64,000 nucleotides of DNA from NCBI GenBank assembly GCA_030765455.1, contig JAVCCM010000040.1, forward strand, positions 1-64,000, given 5' to 3'. Positions 18,386 through 25,949 of this stretch are shown piece by piece. Below the pieces are notes generated by a model. It was not told the origin of the DNA. It saw only the letters and a list, made by a program, of their open reading frames with translations, and did no database searches. How positions within the stretch are numbered: the stretch's first letter is position 1; each line of letters starts with the position of its first letter. The stretch is from Candidatus Electryonea clarkiae. GTDB lineage: Bacteria > Electryoneota > Electryoneia > Electryoneales > Electryoneaceae. The position numbers and the translations under genes are program-made.

Positions 18386-21300
18386 ATGGCTGAAAAAACT
18401 AAACTGAAAGCGCAACTTAAGAAATACAAAAAGCTCGAAAAAAATCAACCCTTTCTTTTCGCTCGAATTGCTTCGATAGAAAGAGAGATGGGTCAATTCA
18501 AGGCCGCGAAAAAACGTCTTGAACTGGGTGTAAAAAAGTATCCTGATTATACTACAGGGCGTATTCTTCTGGCGGAAACTCTTTCCGCCATGCACATGAA
18601 AGATGATGCTCTTAAAGCGTGGCGAAAAGCTCTGAAGAAAGAACCGTTGAATCATCGTGCTGTTGCCGGATATATTTCGGAACTTACGTTGACCGGTGAC
18701 AAAGAGGCTTTGCAGAATGAAATGTTCCATCTGTTCAGGTTGGATCCGGAGAATAATGAAAATACACGGAAATTACGTTACCAACTTTTAGCGAAATTGC
18801 GTGAAAATCACCCGGAAATCGTTGAGTGGTCAGATGATTGGCATGTGGGAGATTTTTTATCAAATGGGGCATTTGCTAAAAAAATTGCCAGTGAATTAGG
18901 AATCGCTGAAGACCGCTATGATATACCCAGGGATGCCATTCCCAAAATTGATTTGAGTAGTGTCAGACAGATTATAGAGAATAAGCCATTTGAGGTTGAT
19001 CTAACCTACCAAAAAACTCGAAAAAAAGAAAAACCAAAAGAACTGCCGAAAAAGCTTCCAAGGGAATTACCAAAAGAACTTCCGGAGGAGCTGCCGAGGG
19101 ATACATCATCTGTATTAACTGAAATTTCTGAGACTGAGTTTAATCTGATTGAAAGCCCTGAATTAAAAGATATTTCTGAGACAGAATTTGACCTTATCAA
19201 TGCCCCTGCCGAAGAGGGAGAGTCTGAGGAGATATTGCCTCCGATTGATGAAGAACTAATCATAATTGATCCGGAAGCCGAAGTTCTTGAAACAAAGAAT
19301 AAAGATCAGGAGGTGCTGGAACCTGAAACCGACAGCGTTTTTGACGATTTGATTAAGTCAGAATCTGATGAGAATGAAATTATCTTTGATGAAGTTTTTG
19401 ATAATGAACCGCTTGATAAAATTCAGGAAGAATCTGATCAACCGGAAGAACCGGAACCGGTTGAAGAAGTTGAACCCGAAGAACCGGAAATAGTCGAACC
19501 CAAGGAACCGGAAAAAGTTAAGTATAATGCATTAGCAGGTTTGAGAGATCTACTGACTCAGATGGGACAAGATGAAGAGGCAAGTGAAGCTCCTTCTACT
19601 CAGGATGAGCCGATTGGTGTCGAAACTCAGGTCGGTGAATTATTAGTTGAACAATCAGACGTTATTGAACAACCTGGTGATGCTGAAGAAGAGACGTACG
19701 AGGAAACTGACACTGAAGAGTTGGCGTCACAAGTCGATGCGTTACTTTCTTCACACCCTTCTGAAGAAACTGATACAATCCTTGAACAACCTGAAGACGC
19801 AAAAGAGACAAAACAGACATCCTCACCCGCGCTCATGACACAAGAAGAACTGAATGAGTATCTGGGTATATCAGATAGCAGTGCGCTTAGCAAATCAGAA
19901 GCTGAAGATGCTCCAGTGCCTGAAAGAGTTGAAGATCAGCTGCCTGAACAACACAAAACACAAGAGTTAAAAACTGAAGATGTTGATGACAATATAATAA
20001 ATGAACAGATATTGGACGTAGAAGTCCCAATTATTGACGTAGAAGTCCCAATTATTGACGTAGATACTGACACCCTCATTGACAATGAAAAGATTATGGC
20101 TGAAGAATCTGAATCAGTAGATGATGATTCAGATAAAATTGATGCTCTATTTGTTTCAGAAAGTCAGGATTCATCAACGGAGGTTGAAGAGATGAATACT
20201 CTGTCTGAACCTGCCGATCCTGAAGCTGAACAAACATTAGAAGATGAAATATCTGCACTCTTCGAACCTGTAAAGACTGATATAAACGTTGAATTGAATA
20301 ATCTGGAATCGGAACAGGACCCTGATCAGGATGATACCACCCCCTTTTCCCAGGAAGAAATTGCGGCATTGTTAGAATCCGTAACAGAGGAAAATCCTGA
20401 AGAATCGGCAGAATCAGAACCTGCTGGAGTAGGTATTGAGGAAGATTTATCTCAGATATCAAAGGAAGAGATAGATATTTTGTTGGATTCTGTAAAAGCT
20501 GAAGATGTGAAGCCGATAGATGAAACTGGTGACGGTAAGGCTGAAGTATCAGATGAAACAGGACCAATTTCGCAAGATGAAATCTCCCTTCTTTTTGGAG
20601 ACGCAAAAAAACAACAAGTTGCAATAAATGAAGTTACTGAAAGCGGTTCAGCCGCAGGACAATTAGATTCGCAAATATCAGAACTAGGAGATCAGGATAT
20701 TGCTCAGACCGAGACAAAACCTGAAATTGATGTATCCCTGTCAAGATCAATCGAGGAAATCAACCGGTTGTTGACGAATGAATATAATGCAATTGGTGCT
20801 GACGAGGCATTGGAAAAAATTATCAATGCTGAAGAAAAAGACAAACCGGTAGAAAATCTCTCAAATGAATCACCTTTGATTGATAATAAAAATGATGAAG
20901 GAAAACCTGATGGAGGCAACGGCACAGAAGAAAGCGAAACTATCGGATTGAAACAGTCTCTAATTTCAGCAGGGGTTAATCCCAGCGAGGTGGCAAAAGT
21001 TATAGATATATGGGAGCTGAAAAAGATAATAGAGAACGGTCCTCCACAATTAGTTGAAAAACCGGATATTGAGCATATTCAAAAGCCAGTTGGTGAGTTG
21101 AAATCTGTTGAAGACAATAATACTGAGCCTGAAGATTCCGCCAAAATAACAAATGAAGCGGCAAAAGTTGAAAAGGTAGATAAAATTCCTGAAAAAGCTC
21201 TGCAGAAATCACAACCTGGTGAAGATCGTGCCAAAGCCCCAGATGAGCTGAAAGATAAGAAAGGAGTAGCAGTCTCAATGGAACGACCTGCTCCAATAAA

Positions 21301-21655
21301 GAAAGAAGAATCAAAAAATAGAATGGCGGTTGGAGGATTAAGCAGTTCTTCCGCCGAGATCAAAGGTCAGGAATTCAATTTGAAAAAATGGTTTGATGGT
21401 AGTCCAAATGAAGAAACTGATAATATTGATCAAAAAGCTGTGACAAAATCCAGGCAAGATGTACCGGCAAAACAAGGTGATGGCGAGGCATCCAAACCTG
21501 TAACAAAGACATACGCACAATTGTTGTTAGATCAAGGAAAATATGAGCTTGCGGTGAATGTATGCAAGAAATTGAACGAAACAAATCCAGATGATCTGGA
21601 AGTTAATCTTATAATGGAAGAAGCGATTATTAAACTCGGAAGAGAATCCAGTTAA
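18386..21655 (+). CDS. Acidic TPR scaffold with repeated FliM-like docking motifs
   Basis: This is a 1089-residue protein with no signal peptide or membrane span, so it is predicted cytoplasmic. The start is the ATG at 18386 (MAEKTKLK), behind CGGAG. Residues 1-115 form TPR-like helices and the last 50 form another TPR. Between them lies a very acidic, probably disordered region with Pro-Glu runs. It carries about eight copies of a short motif like the FliM/FliY N-terminus (LSQDEIDALL): for example SQEEIAALLESV, SKEEIDILLDSV, SQDEISLLFGDA and TQEELNEYLG. Five successive copies, with the key Ile at about 585, 622, 659, 696 and 733, are exactly 37 residues apart. In flagella this motif binds the response regulator CheY. 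With rotor and stator genes downstream, a multivalent scaffold or switch role is inferred. No known family is recognised for the whole protein. Confidence 0.72.
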   Translation: MAEKTKLKAQLKKYKKLEKNQPFLFARIASIEREMGQFKAAKKRLELGVKKYPDYTTGRILLAETLSAMHMKDDALKAWRKALKKEPLNHRAVAGYISELTLTGDKEALQNEMFHLFRLDPENNENTRKLRYQLLAKLRENHPEIVEWSDDWHVGDFLSNGAFAKKIASELGIAEDRYDIPRDAIPKIDLSSVRQIIENKPFEVDLTYQKTRKKEKPKELPKKLPRELPKELPEELPRDTSSVLTEISETEFNLIESPELKDISETEFDLINAPAEEGESEEILPPIDEELIIIDPEAEVLETKNKDQEVLEPETDSVFDDLIKSESDENEIIFDEVFDNEPLDKIQEESDQPEEPEPVEEVEPEEPEIVEPKEPEKVKYNALAGLRDLLTQMGQDEEASEAPSTQDEPIGVETQVGELLVEQSDVIEQPGDAEEETYEETDTEELASQVDALLSSHPSEETDTILEQPEDAKETKQTSSPALMTQEELNEYLGISDSSALSKSEAEDAPVPERVEDQLPEQHKTQELKTEDVDDNIINEQILDVEVPIIDVEVPIIDVDTDTLIDNEKIMAEESESVDDDSDKIDALFVSESQDSSTEVEEMNTLSEPADPEAEQTLEDEISALFEPVKTDINVELNNLESEQDPDQDDTTPFSQEEIAALLESVTEENPEESAESEPAGVGIEEDLSQISKEEIDILLDSVKAEDVKPIDETGDGKAEVSDETGPISQDEISLLFGDAKKQQVAINEVTESGSAAGQLDSQISELGDQDIAQTETKPEIDVSLSRSIEEINRLLTNEYNAIGADEALEKIINAEEKDKPVENLSNESPLIDNKNDEGKPDGGNGTEESETIGLKQSLISAGVNPSEVAKVIDIWELKKIIENGPPQLVEKPDIEHIQKPVGELKSVEDNNTEPEDSAKITNEAAKVEKVDKIPEKALQKSQPGEDRAKAPDELKDKKGVAVSMERPAPIKKEESKNRMAVGGLSSSSAEIKGQEFNLKKWFDGSPNEETDNIDQKAVTKSRQDVPAKQGDGEASKPVTKTYAQLLLDQGKYELAVNVCKKLNETNPDDLEVNLIMEEAIIKLGRESS
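20014..20055 (+). repeat. Perfect 21-base tandem duplication inside the scaffold gene
   Basis: GACGTAGAAGTCCCAATTATT occurs twice in a row with no differences, followed by a third partial copy (GACGTAGA). It encodes DVEVPII twice. Perfect identity suggests recent replication slippage; the frame is kept. Confidence 0.92.
20126..20610 (+). repeat. Five diverged 111-base coding repeats (37-residue period)
   Basis: The motifs KIDALF, EISALF, EIAALL, EIDILL and EISLLF have their isoleucine codons at exact 111-base steps, starting at 20138 and ending at 20582. DNA between the motifs has diverged, so the units are old duplications kept in register. The motif positions are conserved and the linkers are not. 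Confidence 0.8.
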
Positions 21656-22073
21656 AATACCACGACCTGAAAATAATACAGCCATTTTGTTTTAAGACAG
21701 ATCATTAGGTTTACAGAAATAAGATAAGAACCATAGAATTATAGATACTCCGTATTTGATCCAGTCAACAGGAATCGATCTGAAGCGTTGTTTCGTAGGG
21801 AAAGGGTTATTGTAATAACGAGTTTGAGATTGCTTTTCTGTAAATTGAATGATCAATAATACAGAATAATTATTTAGGGATAGCCTTTATTGCCATGATT
21901 ACTGATATTAATATTATTAGTCCTGGCTGGGGAGATATCCTGAGCGTCCGGGAGATATTTGCTTCCGGATTGTTGTTTAAATGACAGATAATTCTGTTTT
22001 TATGGCAATATGCAGCTTGAAGTATTCAAATAAGTAATATTAGATAGAGGATACGATTATCTCGAAGCCTGGA
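21656..22073. other. 418-base gap, no gene supported
   Basis: AT-rich sequence between the scaffold gene and coaE. A 29-codon frame (21895-21984, starting MITDINIISPGW) is open but lacks a well-spaced ribosome site and has no recognisable likeness. No terminator with a T run, tRNA or riboswitch was seen. A promoter for coaE probably lies here. Confidence 0.4.
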
Positions 22074-22682
22074 ATGACAATAGGCGTTACCGGCAATATT
22101 GGCAGCGGAAAATCTACTGTATCCGGGGTATTCAAGGAGTTCGGCGCACCGGTCATCGAGGGAGACCTGTTAGGACGTGAGGTAGTAGAGCAATCGTCAG
22201 AATTCAGGGAATGGTTGCGCAAGAGATTTGGAAGTTCCATCTTCTCAAAAGGAGTTTTAGATCGCTCAGAGCTGGGTCGAATAGTTTTTCGTGATTCCTC
22301 CGCGCGTGAGGATCTTGACAAGAAAATCTGGCCCTGCATCAGGGAAAAACTTGAGCATAGGATTTCAATAGCTCATGCAGCCGGCAAAATTGCAGTAATT
22401 GATGCGGCACTCATCTATGAGTGGAATGACGCTTCTCGGTATGATCTTGTAATTACAGTAGTATGCGATATTGAAACTGCACTTCAAAGAGCGGCAAATC
22501 GATTGAATCTTTCGATTGATGAGATGAAGAACCGAAACAATATGCAATTGCCGCAAGATGAAAAAGCAAAACGGGCAAAATATGTGATCAAAAATGAGGG
22601 TACTCTGATGCAGCTGCAAGAACATGCAAAAGATTTATGGTTGGATAAAATTGTGCCTTTGACCGATAAAAATATTAGATAG
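22074..22682 (+). CDS. coaE: Dephospho-CoA kinase
   Basis: This is a 202-residue P-loop kinase that phosphorylates the 3'-hydroxyl of dephospho-CoA, the last step of coenzyme A synthesis. It has the Walker A GNIGSGKST, the substrate-binding EGDLLGREVV segment (usually DADxxAR or similar, here EGD), the lid region and the late RAANRLNLSIDE and EKAKRAKYVIKNEG blocks with the conserved N/GxG turn. Length is normal. Replacement of the usual Asp-Ala-Asp by Glu-Gly-Asp is a mild deviation. It is an ordinary housekeeping gene lying between the scaffold and motor genes. Confidence 0.92.
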   Translation: MTIGVTGNIGSGKSTVSGVFKEFGAPVIEGDLLGREVVEQSSEFREWLRKRFGSSIFSKGVLDRSELGRIVFRDSSAREDLDKKIWPCIREKLEHRISIAHAAGKIAVIDAALIYEWNDASRYDLVITVVCDIETALQRAANRLNLSIDEMKNRNNMQLPQDEKAKRAKYVIKNEGTLMQLQEHAKDLWLDKIVPLTDKNIR

Positions 22683-22897
22683 CTCTAACCAAACTGACAT
22701 CATCTATTGTCTTTGAGAAGTAAAAGCAATTAATTGTTCACTATTCTGGACAGGGATTCATAATAAAATATTTAAAGTAATGAACTTACTCTTTAGCGGA
22801 CTAAAATGACCATTTTGTTACAAATCCAAATCGTTATTATTTCTATGCAATACTTATCAGTTCAGCCGGATAACCGGTGACTTTAAAAGGAGGGAAA

Positions 22898-24454
22898 GTG
22901 TTATCAGCGCTTATTAATCCAGGAATTCTATTCAGACCTGGAAAAACATTATTATTGGTAAGCCTATTTTTCTTCTCAGTGAGTGTACATGCCCAATCTG
23001 ATCAGGATAATAACTCTGAAAATGTAGAAGGACCCCCGGCACAGATCGCAGGTGAGTTAGAACTTGAAAAACTTGTATCTGAACGGATTGAGAATATGTT
23101 ACAGCCGCTAGTCGGTCCGATAGTGGTAATGGTTGATTTAAAGTTGACCAAACTTCCGGTTGAATTGGAGGGATTCACTTACAGTCAACGCCAGAGCCTT
23201 CCCGGACTACCTGTTTCAATTAGTGAAAATGTTAGAGAACTTGATGGTTCCGGATGGAATTATAAAGAAATCCAGGGAATAAGTATCAGGGTTTTTGTAT
23301 CGGAAAACCTTCTGGAAGAAGATATAAATAGAATAAATGAATTGATCCCTCTCTGGATAAACCTTAATTATTCTCGCGGTGACCAGATAATCGTTGAACC
23401 GGTACCTTTTGTTAATCCTCCCTTGACGCTTGTTCAGTTTTTGTATAGCTGGAGAGGGATTGCCATTGCTGCAGGCAGCCTTGCGGCACTTGCTATACTG
23501 GTGGCATTCTTTTTTGTGATGATGTCTGGTACCCCAAGGATCAAGCAGGCAGAGGTTATGCCGCAATCGGACTCGACAATAGGTGGACCATTAAGCGGTC
23601 AGGCAATGGCTGAAGCTATAGGGACTGCCATACAGACCGTTTCGGGAGGAGCAAGTGCATCACATTCTGCAACAAATAATGAAGGTGACAACGATTTTCC
23701 GCAACCGTTGTTTGGAGGTGAAAACATGGATATGACATTGTCGTTGCCGGGAGGCGAATTACCAATCCGTATGATTCGTGGACGTGATGATCGCAGTGGA
23801 GTATCCGCTACCCTGTCACAAGTGCGTGAACTTAATCCACCGGCACTCCAGTCGATGCTTCATGATGCAGAGCCCGAATTTATCGCTTTTGTGCTACAAA
23901 TTGCTAAACCAGGATCGGCATCGGCTATATTGGGCAGTCTCGATTCCGCTGTTCGGAGAACGGTGCTTTCTAAATGGGATATTATTAATTCTGCCGAACC
24001 AGGTGAATTGCAGCAAATTCTCGAAGAGCTAAAACAGAGAGTGTCAAAAATAATTACTGGAATGCCGGCAGTAGATGATCTATCGGAACGTATAGCAGAA
24101 CTAATCAACAATGTAGCTGAACAGGAAGGTAAAGCTATTTTCGTCGATCTTGCTGCTACGAATGAACAATTAGCGCACGGAGTGCGCGAAAAAATATTCT
24201 TTATCAGTGATATTCCATCCATCGAACCGATGACTCTCAAAAAAGTTGTTATGGGTATGCCCCGGGCTTCTGTCGCTACACTGGTCAAAGTAGCTTCAGA
24301 GGAAGTACAAGATGCATTCTATACCGCACTCTCTCAACGTGCAGCAACGATGGTGAAAGAAGAGGCTGACATGATGTCCGAAGTGCCGCATGATGAGGTG
24401 CGGATGGCAAAAAGAAAATTTATGGATATGTTAAAGCATTTCCACGAGAATTAA
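22898..24454 (+). CDS. FliF-like/FliG-like fusion: membrane-anchored rotor protein
   Basis: The start is the GTG at 22898, where AAAGGAGG stands five bases upstream; the frame is open from a GTG at 22877. The product is 518 residues: signal peptide (ends VHAQ, about 33), a short periplasmic domain (about 35-185) whose end (RVFVSENLLEEDINRIN...SRGDQIIVEPVPF) resembles the C-terminal periplasmic part of the MS-ring protein FliF, one membrane span (about 190-212), a Gly/Ser-rich linker, then a cytoplasmic FliG-like part (about 295-515). FliG landmarks include EPEFIAFVLQIAKPGSASAIL (matching the EHPQTIA block), REKIFFISDI (matching MFVFED) and the torque helix, ALSQRAATMVKEEADMM, keeping the SQRA arginine and the acidic pair. 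The YscJ/RBM1-2 parts of FliF and the FliG N-domain that normally binds FliF are missing, as a fusion would allow. A rotor for the MotAB stator is the likely role. Confidence 0.85.
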   Translation: MLSALINPGILFRPGKTLLLVSLFFFSVSVHAQSDQDNNSENVEGPPAQIAGELELEKLVSERIENMLQPLVGPIVVMVDLKLTKLPVELEGFTYSQRQSLPGLPVSISENVRELDGSGWNYKEIQGISIRVFVSENLLEEDINRINELIPLWINLNYSRGDQIIVEPVPFVNPPLTLVQFLYSWRGIAIAAGSLAALAILVAFFFVMMSGTPRIKQAEVMPQSDSTIGGPLSGQAMAEAIGTAIQTVSGGASASHSATNNEGDNDFPQPLFGGENMDMTLSLPGGELPIRMIRGRDDRSGVSATLSQVRELNPPALQSMLHDAEPEFIAFVLQIAKPGSASAILGSLDSAVRRTVLSKWDIINSAEPGELQQILEELKQRVSKIITGMPAVDDLSERIAELINNVAEQEGKAIFVDLAATNEQLAHGVREKIFFISDIPSIEPMTLKKVVMGMPRASVATLVKVASEEVQDAFYTALSQRAATMVKEEADMMSEVPHDEVRMAKRKFMDMLKHFHEN

Positions 24455-24468
24455 CATTGAGGTTTTAA

Positions 24469-25218
24469 GTGAAGATAACGTCAATATTCGGATTATTATT
24501 CGGTTTTGGTCTGGTTTTCGTCGCAATATATTCAAAAGGAAATATTAGTGATTTTATTAGCCCATCGTCATTGTTAATCGTATTTGGCGGCACCCTTGGC
24601 GCCACCATGCTTTCTTTTAACTATGACCAGCTTGTTACAGCCGTTCGCGCTTTTCCCGTGGTTTTTATAGGTAAGACATCACATACGGACGATCTCATTC
24701 CTATTATGGTAGAATTGATCAAGCATGTCAGGATTGAGGGAGTGGGCAATATCGAGATACCCGAAGAAGACAGTGATCGTATGGCGTTTTTACGTAAAGC
24801 CATGGAATTACTTGAAGATGGCTTTGAGCCGGATGTAGCTGCACAAATCCTCAAAGCTGAGTCGGATACTATTGCAGCCAAGTATCGTATGTCTGAGCGG
24901 TTGTTTAATGTGATGGGAACATATACTCCTTTGTTTGGTCTTCTTGGGACATTAATTGGTCTAATTATAATGCTTTCATCGGTTTCCGATCCCATGGCTA
25001 TACCTGGTGCAATGGCTGTAGCGTTAATCACTACTTTTTATGGCGTCCTATTCAGCGCTATGATATTCAGACCGGTAGCAGCTAAGATCAGAGCTTGGAA
25101 TTATGATGAAATTATGCTTCGCGAACTAATTATTGAAACACTTGTTTATATTGCAGAAGGTACCAACTCCTCCGTAGCGCAGGAGCGACTGCTTTCCTAC
25201 TATCAGACGAAGAGATAA
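24469..25218 (+). CDS. motA: MotA-type stator subunit
   Basis: This is a 249-residue inner membrane protein with four spans: two at the N-terminus (ITSIFGLLFGFGLVFVAIY and SSLLIVFGGTLGATML), a cytoplasmic domain of about 100 residues, and two at the C-terminus (VMGTYTPLFGLLGTLIGLIIML with the conserved proline, and AVALITTFYGVLFSAMIF). GTG start with GAGG eight bases upstream. It lies 14 bases after the FliF/FliG-like gene and two bases before motB. It resembles true MotA/PomA more than ExbB, TolQ or GldL. It should form the proton or sodium channel that pushes on the FliG-like torque helix. Confidence 0.93.
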   Translation: MKITSIFGLLFGFGLVFVAIYSKGNISDFISPSSLLIVFGGTLGATMLSFNYDQLVTAVRAFPVVFIGKTSHTDDLIPIMVELIKHVRIEGVGNIEIPEEDSDRMAFLRKAMELLEDGFEPDVAAQILKAESDTIAAKYRMSERLFNVMGTYTPLFGLLGTLIGLIIMLSSVSDPMAIPGAMAVALITTFYGVLFSAMIFRPVAAKIRAWNYDEIMLRELIIETLVYIAEGTNSSVAQERLLSYYQTKR

Positions 25219-25220
25219 TA

Positions 25221-25949
25221 ATGGCAGAAAAAAGTAAAAAGGCTAAGCTGCCTGTTCGTTTTCGAAGAACGCACCAGGCAAGTCACGCTGAAACCGGTGA
25301 GGGTGATCAATGGTTGACTATATACGGCGACCTGATGACACTTTTATTGGTCTTTTTTGTCCTTTTTTATACGTTCTCCATCACCGGGCAATTACCGCTT
25401 CTTTCTGAAGCACTTGAGCGTTATCAAGAGCAACAAATAAATCCTTCTATTGGCGAGGAGATGAAACCTGAGGAACAGGGCATTGAAAAAACGCAGGGTG
25501 ATACCGGGGAAGTCATAATATATTTACCTTCAAAGGTATTGTTCGATCTCGGGAAGGCAAACCTGAAACCAGTGGCGTACAAAGTTCTTCATGAAGCAGT
25601 CGAGGAAATAAAGAATCAAATTGCTGATAGTCCGGATGCACAGATACGTGTTGAAGGTTATACTGATAATATTCCAATTTATAACTGGCGTTTCAAATCC
25701 AACTGGGAACTATCCGCTGTTAGGGCTGTGTCGGTTGTGCAATACCTGATAGAGGTGGAATCTTTCCCGCCGTATCGCCTCCAGGCGATGGGCTACGGCG
25801 AATATAATCCGGTTGCCCCCAATGACACCCCTGAAAATCGTCAGAAAAATAGAAGAGTCGAACTGAAAATTGTTAAACCCTCCAGTAACTTTGACAGGAA
25901 TACACAACCAAAACAGCCTGTAACTTCAGCAGGGGATATCTCTGAATGA
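25221..25949 (+). CDS. motB: MotB-type stator subunit with OmpA-like peptidoglycan-binding domain
   Basis: This 242-residue protein has a basic cytoplasmic N-terminus and then one span in WLTIYGDLMTLLLVFFVLFY, in which Asp37 is the ion-carrying aspartate of MotB. A plug/linker (about 60-90) and an OmpA-like domain (about 95-225) follow; the latter has VEGYTDNIPI, NWELSAVRAVSV and the NRRVEL arginine motif for peptidoglycan. All parts needed for an active stator are kept. Its stop overlaps the start of the next gene as ATGA, so the large surface protein is translationally coupled to the stator. No chemotaxis, export or filament genes are nearby. Confidence 0.94.
   Translation: MAEKSKKAKLPVRFRRTHQASHAETGEGDQWLTIYGDLMTLLLVFFVLFYTFSITGQLPLLSEALERYQEQQINPSIGEEMKPEEQGIEKTQGDTGEVIIYLPSKVLFDLGKANLKPVAYKVLHEAVEEIKNQIADSPDAQIRVEGYTDNIPIYNWRFKSNWELSAVRAVSVVQYLIEVESFPPYRLQAMGYGEYNPVAPNDTPENRQKNRRVELKIVKPSSNFDRNTQPKQPVTSAGDISE

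Noticed and set aside
21895..21984. 29-codon frame starting MITDINIISPGW in the gap before coaE
   Set aside because: No well-spaced ribosome site, no likeness to a known small protein, and too short to trust without conservation.
22898..25949. Zorya-type defence system because of MotA/MotB-like genes
   Set aside because: Zorya carries ZorC/ZorD or ZorE effectors beside ZorA/ZorB, and ZorA has a long coiled tail. Here MotA is of normal length and the partners are a FliG-like protein and an adhesin.
22898..25949. Part of an ordinary flagellar operon
   Set aside because: No fliP/Q/R, flhA/B, fliI, rod, hook or filament gene is in the 64 kb, and FliF and FliG are fused and trimmed. An ordinary flagellum elsewhere in the genome cannot be excluded.
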